From positions 1 through 12,968 of the forward strand of contig CAYRZU010000085.1 in the NCBI GenBank assembly GCA_964428895.1: a DNA stretch of 12,968 nt, in the 5' to 3' direction. The notes beneath the pieces were generated by a model. It searched no databases. It was not told the DNA's origin and saw nothing but the letters and a program-made list of their open reading frames with translations. Of the stretch, positions 7,156-12,968 are shown in pieces. Made by a program: the position numbers and the translations under genes. Positions within the stretch are counted from its first letter, which is position 1, and the number at the start of each line of letters is the position of its first letter. This DNA is from HyVt-337 sp964428895. Lineage in GTDB: Bacteria; Planctomycetota; Phycisphaerae; SM23-33.

Positions 7156-7221
7156 GGCGCCTCTCCTTCCCGCCGCGGCGCGCAGCACATCAGGGCAACG
7201 GGCCGCGGGTTGCGGTGGCGG

Positions 7222-7494
7222 TTAGCTCGACGGCATCAGCTTCGTCAGGTCGTTGTGCGGACGCGGGATCACGTGCACGCTGATCACTTCAGAGACCCGG
7301 GCCGCAGCCGCCGCGCCGGCGTCGACCGCCGCCTTGCAGGCCGCCACGTCGCCGCTGACCATCGTGCTGACGAAGCCGCTGCCGACCTTCCGCATGCCCA
7401 CGTACTGGACCTTGGCGGCCTTTAGCATCGCGTCGGTCGCTTCGATCACGCCCACCAGGCCGCGTGTCTCAATCATGCCGATTGCGTTATCCAT
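7222..7494 (-). CDS. BMC-H shell hexamer protein, pore loop VGSGF
   Basis: A 90-residue single-BMC-domain (pfam00936-type) protein that forms hexameric shell tiles. It has the N-terminal IGMIETRGLVGVIEATDAM, the conserved hexamer-edge Lys (ATDAMLKAAKV), the pore loop VGSGF, the VSGDVAACKAAVDAGAAAA helix and the PRPH edge motif (HVIPRPHNDL). The pore sequence is close to the GSG of PduA-like shell proteins. The ATG at 7494 has GGAG eight bases upstream; an in-frame start at 7512 would overlap the acetate kinase stop. It follows that gene by 14 bp, separated from the two other BMC-H genes, which lie upstream of the kinase. Confidence 0.95.
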   Translation of the reverse strand: MDNAIGMIETRGLVGVIEATDAMLKAAKVQYVGMRKVGSGFVSTMVSGDVAACKAAVDAGAAAAARVSEVISVHVIPRPHNDLTKLMPSS

Positions 7495-7508
7495 CGTGTT
7501 TCTCCAGA

Positions 7509-8690
7509 TCACTTCCCGCCCAACAGCTCAACGGCTTGTCGGGCGACGATTAACTCTTCGTTTGTTTCCAGCACCCACAAAGCGGTCGTCGACTCAGCCG
7601 ACTCGATCCGGCCTTCGCTTGTGGTTGCTTCGTTCCTGTCCAGATCCAACATCACGCCGGCAAAGTCCAGCCCACCCAGCACCGCAGCGCGGACAACGGG
7701 GCTCTTCTCACCAATGCCGCCCGTGAAGGCGATCGCATCGGCCCCACCCAGCTCCACCAGGTGCGCGCCGATGTGATCCCGAACGGCCGTCACGTAAATG
7801 TCCAACGCGAGCTGACACCGCTCGTCCCCGGCCAGGGCGCCGTCTTCAACGTCCCGCATGTCGCCGCTCGTGCCGGATAGCCCCGCCATGCCGGCCTCGC
7901 TACCTAGCTCGGCCAGTAGGTCGTCTAAATCACGACCGGTCTGAGTCATCATGAGCTTCAGACTGTAGACGTCCAGGTCGCCCACGCGAGAGCCCTGCGG
8001 CAGACCCGTTTGGGGTGATAGGCCCATGCTGGTCGCCACGGATTGCCCATCCCGAATCGCGCACGTGCTGCTCGAGCCACCCAGATGGCAACTGATCACG
8101 CGGACAGCTTCGGGCATGACCTCAGCCATGCGCGTGGCAATATACCGGTGAGAGGCCCCGTGGAAGCCGTAACGCTTCACGCCGTACTTGTGGGCCCACT
8201 CCAGCGGGGCCGCGTAGTAGCGACGTCGCGACGGAATCGTCCGGTGAAAACCCGGCTCGAATGCCGCCACAAACGGCGTATCGCCCAGGACCTGTCCGAA
8301 CATCCGCATCGCGGCGATGTAGGGCGGATTGTGGGCCGGCGCGACCGGAACGAAGTACTCCATTCGCTCCAGTAGGGCTTCATCCACACGGACCACCGGG
8401 TCGCAGTCACCGCCCATGACAGCCTTGAAGGCCACCGCGTCGAGGTCCTTGGCGTCAGCCAAGGCTCCCGCGGTGATCAGTTCCGCCAGCACGGTTTGAA
8501 TGCACGCGCCGTGGTCGGCGAAGTCGCATTCGGAGGCCGACGTCTCGCCGCCGATGACCAGCTTGAGCTTGCCGCCGGTGTGACCGATACGGTCGGCCCC
8601 GCCGGAAGCAATCTCGCGCTCGCCGTCGGCCATGTCGAACAGGCGGAACTTGAAGCTCGTCGAGCCGATATTGGATACCAGGACCTTCAT
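7509..8690 (-). CDS. ackA: Acetate kinase family protein with altered active-site residues
   Basis: A 393-residue acetate/propionate kinase family member (ASKHA fold), expected to convert an acyl-phosphate (probably lactyl- or acetyl-phosphate) and ADP to the acid and ATP. Matches to characterised AckA include Asn7 in VSNIGSTSFKF, APAHNPP (His120), YGFHGASH (His177), CHLGGSSS, the Arg235 motif GSRVGDLD, TGGIGE and the NEELIVARQ ending. Two catalytic positions differ: the GHR of AckA (Arg91 in Methanosarcina) is AFK here (Lys89), and the catalytic Asp of FDTAFH (Asp148) is Glu (FEPGFH, Glu145). The frame is intact and conserved overall, so this looks like altered substrate or rate rather than decay. 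No encapsulation-like helix is visible at either end. The gene sits 14 bp after a BMC-H gene and 14 bp before another. Confidence 0.9.
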   Translation of the reverse strand: MKVLVSNIGSTSFKFRLFDMADGEREIASGGADRIGHTGGKLKLVIGGETSASECDFADHGACIQTVLAELITAGALADAKDLDAVAFKAVMGGDCDPVVRVDEALLERMEYFVPVAPAHNPPYIAAMRMFGQVLGDTPFVAAFEPGFHRTIPSRRRYYAAPLEWAHKYGVKRYGFHGASHRYIATRMAEVMPEAVRVISCHLGGSSSTCAIRDGQSVATSMGLSPQTGLPQGSRVGDLDVYSLKLMMTQTGRDLDDLLAELGSEAGMAGLSGTSGDMRDVEDGALAGDERCQLALDIYVTAVRDHIGAHLVELGGADAIAFTGGIGEKSPVVRAAVLGGLDFAGVMLDLDRNEATTSEGRIESAESTTALWVLETNEELIVARQAVELLGGK

Positions 8691-8704
8691 CGTTCGCGAT
8701 CAGC

Positions 8705-8968
8705 CTAGAAGTACGTGCCCTTGAGCTGTTCGTGCGGGGCCGGGATCACATTGCAGCCTACCAACTCGCCGACCTTGCCGGCCGCGGCTGCGCCCGCGTC
8801 GACCGCCGCTCGCACCGAGCCGACATCACCCTTGACGAGCGTGGTCACGTAGCCGCCGCCGATCTCGATCCGCTTGATCAGTTCGACGTTGGCGGCCTTG
8901 CACATGGCGTCCGTCGCTTCGATGACGCCGACGTAGCCTTTTGTTTCGATCATTCCCAACGCTTCCAT
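8705..8968 (-). CDS. BMC-H shell hexamer protein, pore loop IGGGY
   Basis: An 87-residue single-BMC-domain shell protein. It opens with MEALGMIETKGYVGVIEATDAM, keeps the edge Lys (DAMCKAANVELI) and has pore loop IGGGY and VKGDVGSVRAAVDAGAAAA. The usual PRPH motif is PAPH here (NVIPAPHEQL), so the Arg that normally contacts the neighbouring hexamer is missing, and a Cys precedes the motif (LVGCNVI). AGGAG lies just upstream of the ATG. The gene is 30 bp after the preceding BMC-H gene and 14 bp before the acetate kinase. Confidence 0.95.
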   Translation of the reverse strand: MEALGMIETKGYVGVIEATDAMCKAANVELIKRIEIGGGYVTTLVKGDVGSVRAAVDAGAAAAGKVGELVGCNVIPAPHEQLKGTYF

Positions 8969-8998
8969 CGTTGTTCTCCTGACGCGTGGCGCCGGTAG

Positions 8999-9298
8999 TT
9001 ACTTGCCGCCCTTGGCCGCGGGGGTCTTGCTCGGAACGGCCGCATCCAAATCATCGTGCGGACGCGGAATGACGTGGACGCTGACGACCTCGCCGATCTT
9101 ACCGGCTGCCGCCGCTCCAGCGTCGACCGCCGCTTTGACGGCAGCGACGTCGCCCCGGACGAACGCCGTGACCATGCCGGCCCCAACGCGGTCCCAGCCG
9201 ACCAACTCCACGTTGGCCGCTTTGCAGGCGGCGTCGGACGCTTCGATCAGCGCGACCATCGCACGCGTCTCGATCATGCCCAATGCTTGCAGTGCCAT
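8999..9298 (-). CDS. BMC-H shell hexamer protein, pore loop VGAGM
   Basis: A 99-residue single-BMC-domain shell protein starting MALQALGMIETRAMVALIEASD, with the edge Lys (DAACKAANVELVG), pore loop VGAGM, VRGDVAAVKAAVDAGAAAA and an intact PRPH motif (HVIPRPHDDL). It is the longest of the three BMC-H proteins because of a C-terminal tail (about 12 residues, PSKTPAAKGGK) that is basic and probably flexible. GAGGAG precedes the ATG. It is the first shell gene of the operon, 26 bp after pduL, and by position might be the most abundant shell protein; that is inference. Confidence 0.95.
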   Translation of the reverse strand: MALQALGMIETRAMVALIEASDAACKAANVELVGWDRVGAGMVTAFVRGDVAAVKAAVDAGAAAAGKIGEVVSVHVIPRPHDDLDAAVPSKTPAAKGGK

Positions 9299-9324
9299 GA
9301 TTATCTCCTCAGATACAACCTGTC

Positions 9325-10017
9325 TTACGCCAGCAACTGCACGCTCGTCGCGTCAACAAGATTGCAGGCGTTGCCTTCGTCGGTATCCAGGTGGACTTCC
9401 AGCAGGAACTTCGGGTCCACCCGGCACAATACGCGTTCGTAGGTGGTTGCACAGTCGCTGTCGACGTGCAACTTGATGTACTGCCCATTCGCAAAGCCAT
9501 ACGTCTCCGCATCCGCCGGCGACATATGCACGTGGCGTTCGGCCCGGATCACGCCCTCGGGCATGCTGATGCTGCCGGCCGGACCCATAATCTCGCACCC
9601 CGGCGTACCGTCAATCTTCCCGGACGGAACCACCGGAATGTCCATCCCCAGCGCGATCGAGTCGGTGAACGACACTTCCGCCTGCGTAAACTTTCGGACC
9701 GGGCCCAGGATCCGGACGTTATCAATCGTCCGTCCTCGTGGGCCTTTGATTGACACGCGCTGCTCGGCAGCGAACTCGCCCGGCTGATACAGCCAGCGAA
9801 AGACAGTCAGCTCCGTGCCCGGCCCGAACAGCGTCTCCAGGTCCTCTTGCGTGATGTGCATGTGGCGGGCGGAGATATTGACGACCAGGTTCGGCTCAAA
9901 GGCCATGGCCGTCTGCGGCTCGCCGGCCATCAGGGCTTCGGCATAGCGTTGCCGGACCATCTGGCGGACGATTCGTTCGAGCTGCTCACGGGGCATGGGA
10001 ATGTTCATTTGTGTCAT
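9325..10017 (-). CDS. pduL: PduL-type phosphotransacylase, BMC cargo
   Basis: A 230-residue PduL-family phosphate acyltransferase that exchanges CoA for phosphate on an acyl-CoA, recycling CoA inside the shell. The two beta-barrel domains carry the metal-ligand pattern of the family: His52 and His54 (ARHMH), Glu114 (TQAEVSF), His162 and His164 (AERHVHMSP) and His209 (EVHLDTDEGNAC). Residues about 9-30 (REQLERIVRQMVRQRYAEAL) form an amphipathic helix before the catalytic core, consistent with an N-terminal encapsulation peptide. The ATG at 10017 overlaps the regulator stop (ATGA) and has GGAGG about seven bases upstream; an ATG at 10008 is a weaker alternative. The likely substrate is lactyl-CoA, inferred from the operon. 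Confidence 0.95.
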   Translation of the reverse strand: MTQMNIPMPREQLERIVRQMVRQRYAEALMAGEPQTAMAFEPNLVVNISARHMHITQEDLETLFGPGTELTVFRWLYQPGEFAAEQRVSIKGPRGRTIDNVRILGPVRKFTQAEVSFTDSIALGMDIPVVPSGKIDGTPGCEIMGPAGSISMPEGVIRAERHVHMSPADAETYGFANGQYIKLHVDSDCATTYERVLCRVDPKFLLEVHLDTDEGNACNLVDATSVQLLA

Positions 10018-10808
10018 TCGGATGCCTCCTCATTGCTGGGGGCCACAATTAGCCTGGCCTCGAGCGTTTCCAACCACGCCCGGGCCTCGGCGTCCACCCC
10101 ATCATCGGTGACGATCACGTGGACTTCCTTCAGCTCGCACAGCCTCGCCACGGCCCGTCGGCCGAACTTGGTGTGATCGACCGCCAGAATCACCTCGTCG
10201 GCAACGGCCATCATCTGCCGTTCCATGGCCACCATCATCTGGTTCTGGTTGTAGGCGCCGTCATCGGCGAGCCCGGCACAACTAAGCACCAACTGCGACC
10301 CATGCACGGTGGCAGCCTGCTGTTCGCCCATCGCACCCAGGGCCACACCCGTCCGCGGGTAAACGTATCCGCCAATCATTGTCACTTCAGTCGCCATCTC
10401 CGCCGACAACAGCGACGCGATCGGCAACGAGTTGGTCACCACGTTCAGCCGTCGGCCGGCAATAGATCTAGCGACCTGGCAACATGTCGTGCCGCCATCG
10501 AGCAGAATCGTCTGCCCGTCGACGACCAATTCAGCCACCGCTCGGCCGATCGCTTTCTTCTCAGCGGCGGCCGATGTCTCGCGATCCGCAAAGGCATAGG
10601 CCTGTCCAGCGGCGTCCTTGACGTAGACGGCCCCACCGTGCGTTCGCCGGACAAGCCCTTGCTGCTCCAGGGCCTCCAAATCCCGGCGTACCGTGCTCTC
10701 AGAGACCGCCAACACGTCAGCCAGTTCCGCCAGGGACATATATCCTTGCGTTGCCAACTGTTCGCCGGCCCGAGCGCGACGATGATCGATGGTGGTGTCA
10801 GTTGCCAT
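10014..10808 (-). CDS. DeoR-family transcriptional regulator
   Basis: A 264-residue DeoR/GlpR-type regulator. The N-terminal winged helix-turn-helix (about 16-62) contains LAELADVLAVSESTVRRDLEALEQQGLVRRTHGGAV, here named by its key residues: the STVRRDL recognition helix and the RTHGGA wing. The C-terminal sugar-phosphate-sensing (DeoRC, isomerase-like) domain shows LLDGGTTC, NVVTNSLP and DEVILAVDHTKFGR. Such proteins are usually repressors released by a phosphorylated sugar intermediate, which here may be a fuculose/rhamnulose phosphate or DHAP. It is the first gene of the operon and overlaps pduL by 4 bp, so it is probably autoregulated. I use the ATG at 10808 (weak GGAAG upstream); an in-frame start at 10841 would run through the dyad cluster. 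Confidence 0.92.
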   Translation of the reverse strand: MATDTTIDHRRARAGEQLATQGYMSLAELADVLAVSESTVRRDLEALEQQGLVRRTHGGAVYVKDAAGQAYAFADRETSAAAEKKAIGRAVAELVVDGQTILLDGGTTCCQVARSIAGRRLNVVTNSLPIASLLSAEMATEVTMIGGYVYPRTGVALGAMGEQQAATVHGSQLVLSCAGLADDGAYNQNQMMVAMERQMMAVADEVILAVDHTKFGRRAVARLCELKEVHVIVTDDGVDAEARAWLETLEARLIVAPSNEEASE

Positions 10809-10810
10809 GA

Positions 10811-10857
10811 AAGATATCTTCCACAATGCAACAGATATCATTCATATGATCGACATA
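10811..10857. promoter_or_regulatory. Dyad cluster, candidate operator for the BMC operon
   Basis: Immediately upstream of the regulator start lie a perfect 10-bp palindrome AAGATATCTT (10811-10820) and a second GATATC (10834-10839), with the two GATATC cores 21 bp apart, about two helical turns. Overlapping the second are ATCAT/ATGAT arms (10837-10850) and TATG/CATA arms (10845-10857). Clustered dyads between a DeoR gene and its promoter region are the expected place for an autoregulatory operator. No confident -35/-10 pair was found, so this is a candidate only. Confidence 0.4.
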
Positions 10858-10905
10858 ATCCGGGCCACCTGCAAGGAAAATGCCTTTTTGTTGAACGAAT
10901 TTAAT

Positions 10906-10920
10906 CTCCTTTTCTAGGAG
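10906..10920. repeat. Short inverted repeat in the divergent intergenic region
   Basis: CTCCT and AGGAG (5 bp) flank a 5-base T-rich centre about 100 bp upstream of the regulator start and of the divergent gene. It might be a second protein-binding dyad; it is short enough to be chance. The rest of the intergenic region 10858-11015 shows an AT-rich patch (about 10875-10910) but no firm promoter. Confidence 0.25.
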
Positions 10921-11015
10921 AAAGCCGCCATTGAGTCCGATATTGTTCGTCTCAGCCGGAGGGGGGAATGTCGCCAGCTCATCGGCATTGAACACAGGCC
11001 CATGGGACGCGTAAA

Positions 11016-11384
11016 ATGGACGCGAATATGAACGCTTTCAGCCTGGTAGACCAGACAGCACAATCCCCCACCATCAAGCTGCTTCTGTGGGGGGGCATCC
11101 TCATTCTTGCCATCACGGCCTTGGGGATTGCGGTGATCGTGCTTCGCAGGCGGACGCTCACCCGCACCGACGGCGCCGCATCGGAGAACTTCTCGATAGG
11201 ACAATTGGAATCCCTCAGGGATGCCGGCCAGATATCGCCCGAAGAGTTCAGACGACTGCGGCGAGGCCTGCTGGGCCTGACCGAAGGCCCGGCCGAGGCC
11301 CCCCAGGCTGAACCGAAGCCGAAAACGGACACAAATGAGGACAATTGCCCGTCAAGTGAGCCACCGGCCCCTGACGATAATTAG
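11016..11384 (+). CDS. Small single-pass membrane protein with SHOCT-like segment
   Basis: A 122-residue protein of unknown function. Residues about 21-43 form one membrane helix (LLLWGGILILAITALGIAVIV) followed by Arg-rich residues, suggesting the C-terminus faces the cytoplasm. Residues about 59-86 contain IGQLESLRDAGQISPEEFRRL, which resembles a SHOCT domain (LxxLRDAGxITxEEFxxxK), a short oligomerisation-like segment often attached to membrane proteins. The rest is a Pro/Glu-rich, disordered-looking acidic tail. It lies 56 bp before clpX on the same strand and may share its transcript. Starts at 11016 and 11028 are both plausible; GGGA precedes the first. No link to the microcompartment is visible. 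Confidence 0.75.
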   Translation: MDANMNAFSLVDQTAQSPTIKLLLWGGILILAITALGIAVIVLRRRTLTRTDGAASENFSIGQLESLRDAGQISPEEFRRLRRGLLGLTEGPAEAPQAEPKPKTDTNEDNCPSSEPPAPDDN

Positions 11385-11440
11385 ATGCTAGGCCTCTACC
11401 TAAGGCCGCGTGATAGGTGTGTCTTCATGAAGGAGTGGAC

Positions 11441-12739
11441 ATGACATCTGCCGGATCCGGCAATGACGGTTCGAGCGACTCGGGCAACAAGCGGCAACAG
11501 ACGTGCAGCTTCTGCAGCCGCAGCGGCGACGAAGCCAGCCCGATCGTTGAAGGCCCCAACGGGGTGTTCATCTGCGGGCACTGCGTGGAGCTGTGCTACA
11601 ACATCGTCACCCAGGAACGACGGCGGACGGCCCAGGCCAAGCCGCTGTTCACGACCATCCCCACGCCCCGCCAGATCAAGGAGTATCTCGATCAATACGT
11701 GATCGGCCAGGATTCCGCCAAGCGCGTGCTCGCAGTGGCGGTCCACAATCACTACAAGCGGCTGATGCACGTTGATACCGACGACGGCACGATCGACATC
11801 GAAAAGACCAATGTGCTGCTGGTCGGCCCGACCGGCTCGGGCAAGACGCTGCTGGCCCGAACGCTGGCCAAGGTGCTCAACGTGCCGTTCGCCATCGGCG
11901 ACGCGACGACGCTGACCGAGGCCGGCTATGTCGGTGAAGATGTTGAGAACATCCTGCTGCGCCTGCTCCAGGCGGCCGACTTCGACCTGGAAGCGGCCGA
12001 GCGAGGCATCATCTATATCGATGAGGTCGACAAGATCGGCAAGACTTCCAACAACGTCTCCATCACCCGCGACGTCAGCGGCGAGGGCGTGCAGCAATCG
12101 TTGCTGAAGATGCTGGAAGGTACGGTTGCGAATATCCCGCCTCAGGGCGGCCGAAAGCACCCCGAGCAGCAGTACATCCAGATGGACACCAAGCACATCC
12201 TGTTCATCTGCGGCGGCACATTCTCTGGGCTCGAAGACATCATCAAGAAGCGCCTGGGTCGCCAGTTGATCGGTTTCGGCACGGAAGGTGAGAAGGATGA
12301 GACCCCGCGCGAGCACAGCGCCGTGCTCGCACAGGTCCAGCCGGAAGACCTGGTTCACTTCGGGATGATCCCCGAACTGGTCGGCCGACTGCCATGCGTG
12401 CGGGCGCTGGGCGAGTTGGATGAGGACGCCATGGTTCGGATTCTGACCGAGCCGCGCAACGCGCTGATCCGGCAGTACCAGCAGCTATTCAGCATGGAAG
12501 AGACTACCCTGAACTTCACGGACGGCTCTCTTCGGGCGATCTCCCGCAAGGCATTGGAGCGGGACGTTGGCGCCCGGGCGCTACGGAGCGTGGTCGAAGA
12601 CGTCATGCTCAACCTGATGTACGAACTGCCCGAACACAAGGAAGAGGGCGCAGTGTATGAGATTACGGCCGACATGGCCTCCGGCAAGGTCGAGCCGACA
12701 CTGTTTGCCGCACGCAAAGTGAAGCGTGAGAGCGCCTAG
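11441..12739 (+). CDS. clpX: ATP-dependent Clp protease ATP-binding subunit ClpX
   Basis: A 432-residue ClpX, the hexameric AAA+ unfoldase that feeds substrates to ClpP. The N-terminal C4 zinc-binding domain has Cys22, Cys25, Cys45 and Cys48. The AAA+ module shows Walker A GPTGSGKT (129-136), the GYVG pore loop (162-165), Walker B IIYIDEVDK (190-198), the RKH pore loop region (GGRKHP), the ClpP-docking IGF loop (277-279, LIGFG) and the sensor-2 GARALR (377-382). Length and motif order are standard. The ATG at 11441 is preceded by AGGAG at 11431-11435, so an in-frame GTG at 11417 is not the start. No clpP is adjacent in this window. A strong hairpin follows the stop. Confidence 0.98.
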   Translation: MTSAGSGNDGSSDSGNKRQQTCSFCSRSGDEASPIVEGPNGVFICGHCVELCYNIVTQERRRTAQAKPLFTTIPTPRQIKEYLDQYVIGQDSAKRVLAVAVHNHYKRLMHVDTDDGTIDIEKTNVLLVGPTGSGKTLLARTLAKVLNVPFAIGDATTLTEAGYVGEDVENILLRLLQAADFDLEAAERGIIYIDEVDKIGKTSNNVSITRDVSGEGVQQSLLKMLEGTVANIPPQGGRKHPEQQYIQMDTKHILFICGGTFSGLEDIIKKRLGRQLIGFGTEGEKDETPREHSAVLAQVQPEDLVHFGMIPELVGRLPCVRALGELDEDAMVRILTEPRNALIRQYQQLFSMEETTLNFTDGSLRAISRKALERDVGARALRSVVEDVMLNLMYELPEHKEEGAVYEITADMASGKVEPTLFAARKVKRESA

Positions 12740-12797
12740 ACATCGGCGCCCTTGTCGCTAAACGGCGCGGCCAGACCACACGCCATTGATGGTGGGG

Positions 12798-12834
12798 AGA
12801 AAGAAGCCCGGAAAAAACCGGGTTTCTTTCTTGG
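12798..12834 (+). terminator. Intrinsic terminator after clpX
   Basis: A 13-bp stem (GAAAGAAGCCCGG at 12799-12811 with CCGGGTTTCTTTC at 12818-12830, one G-T pair) encloses an AAAAAA loop and is followed by TT. It lies about 60 bp after the clpX stop. The pyrimidine-rich descending arm serves in place of a long T-run. Its A-rich ascending arm might also allow termination from the other strand. Confidence 0.8.
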
Positions 12835-12968
12835 AAAGATCGAACACGCTCGGTAAGCTCCGCGTCCATTTTTCAGCCAGGGGATGCGTTCGAGCAGGTC
12901 CATATCCCCGTGACAGCTATTCCGCAAAGCACTTTTTTTTCTCTCATTAACCTCTTTCTGTAGCCGAC
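12835..12968. other. Downstream flank with no recognised gene
   Basis: After the clpX terminator I see no convincing gene. The only notable item is a T8 run at 12933-12940, not preceded by an obvious stem. A short - strand frame here reads through the terminator and is not supported. Confidence 0.4.

Noticed and set aside
7195..7213. GCAAC/GTTGC stem between BMC-H and BMC-P genes
   Set aside because: Only 5 bp with a 9-base loop in very GC-rich DNA; likely chance.
11391..11407. GGCCT/AGGCC stem between the SHOCT-like gene and clpX
   Set aside because: Five-bp stem with no T-run; too weak to call a terminator or attenuator.
11396..12358. Long - strand frame (320 residues) opposite clpX
   Set aside because: It lies wholly antisense to a clear ClpX with all motifs; its length reflects GC-rich codon bias.
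12736..12927. 63-residue - strand frame after clpX
   Set aside because: It reads through the clpX terminator hairpin, which yields the RKKPGFF stretch; no family resemblance.
1..12968. CRISPR arrays, tRNA/rRNA genes, insertion sequences
   Set aside because: No spaced direct repeats, tRNA-like cloverleaf sequence or transposase frame was seen on reading either strand.

Overview
The window looks like part of a Planctomycetota-type chromosome (PVC group; GC-rich, roughly 60% by eye). Its centre is a bacterial microcompartment (BMC) operon of the Planctomycetes/Verrucomicrobia kind: EutN-type BMC-P vertex proteins, BMC-H hexamer proteins, a class II sugar-phosphate aldolase, a CoA-acylating aldehyde dehydrogenase, a PduL-type phosphotransacylase and an acetate kinase. 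The phylum is inferred from this gene set, not from a marker gene.

Layout. 1-460: a partial PIN-domain-like reading frame overlapped by a 40-residue Lys/Pro-rich small protein (+ strand). 548-1978: a MATE-family exporter (- strand). 2027-10808: a tightly packed - strand run. In transcription order it is a DeoR-family regulator, PduL phosphotransacylase, two BMC-H, an acetate kinase, a third BMC-H, a BMC-P, the aldehyde dehydrogenase, a second BMC-P, a EutQ-like/RpiB-like fusion protein, a third BMC-P, the class II aldolase and an aldo/keto reductase. Most junctions are ATGA overlaps or gaps under 31 bp; the exceptions are gaps of 66 and 81 bp around the third BMC-P gene. 10809-11015: a divergent intergenic region with a cluster of short dyads just upstream of the regulator. 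11016-12739: a small membrane protein with a SHOCT-like segment, then clpX, on the + strand. 12740-12968: a strong hairpin terminator and otherwise nothing recognised.

How it should work. By analogy with the characterised planctomycetal fucose/rhamnose BMC, the aldolase would cleave fuculose- or rhamnulose-1-phosphate to DHAP and lactaldehyde. The dehydrogenase would turn lactaldehyde into lactyl-CoA inside the shell, PduL would make lactyl-phosphate and recycle CoA, and the acetate-kinase-like enzyme would make ATP and lactate. The aldo/keto reductase is a candidate for reducing excess lactaldehyde. Amphipathic, encapsulation-peptide-like helices are visible at the N-termini of the dehydrogenase and PduL and at the C-terminus of the aldolase.

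Most interesting points: the fusion protein whose RpiB-like half has lost the catalytic cysteine loop; non-canonical active-site residues in the acetate kinase; three BMC-H paralogues with three different pore loops; a Cys-rich tail on one BMC-P; and the dyad cluster at the start of the operon.
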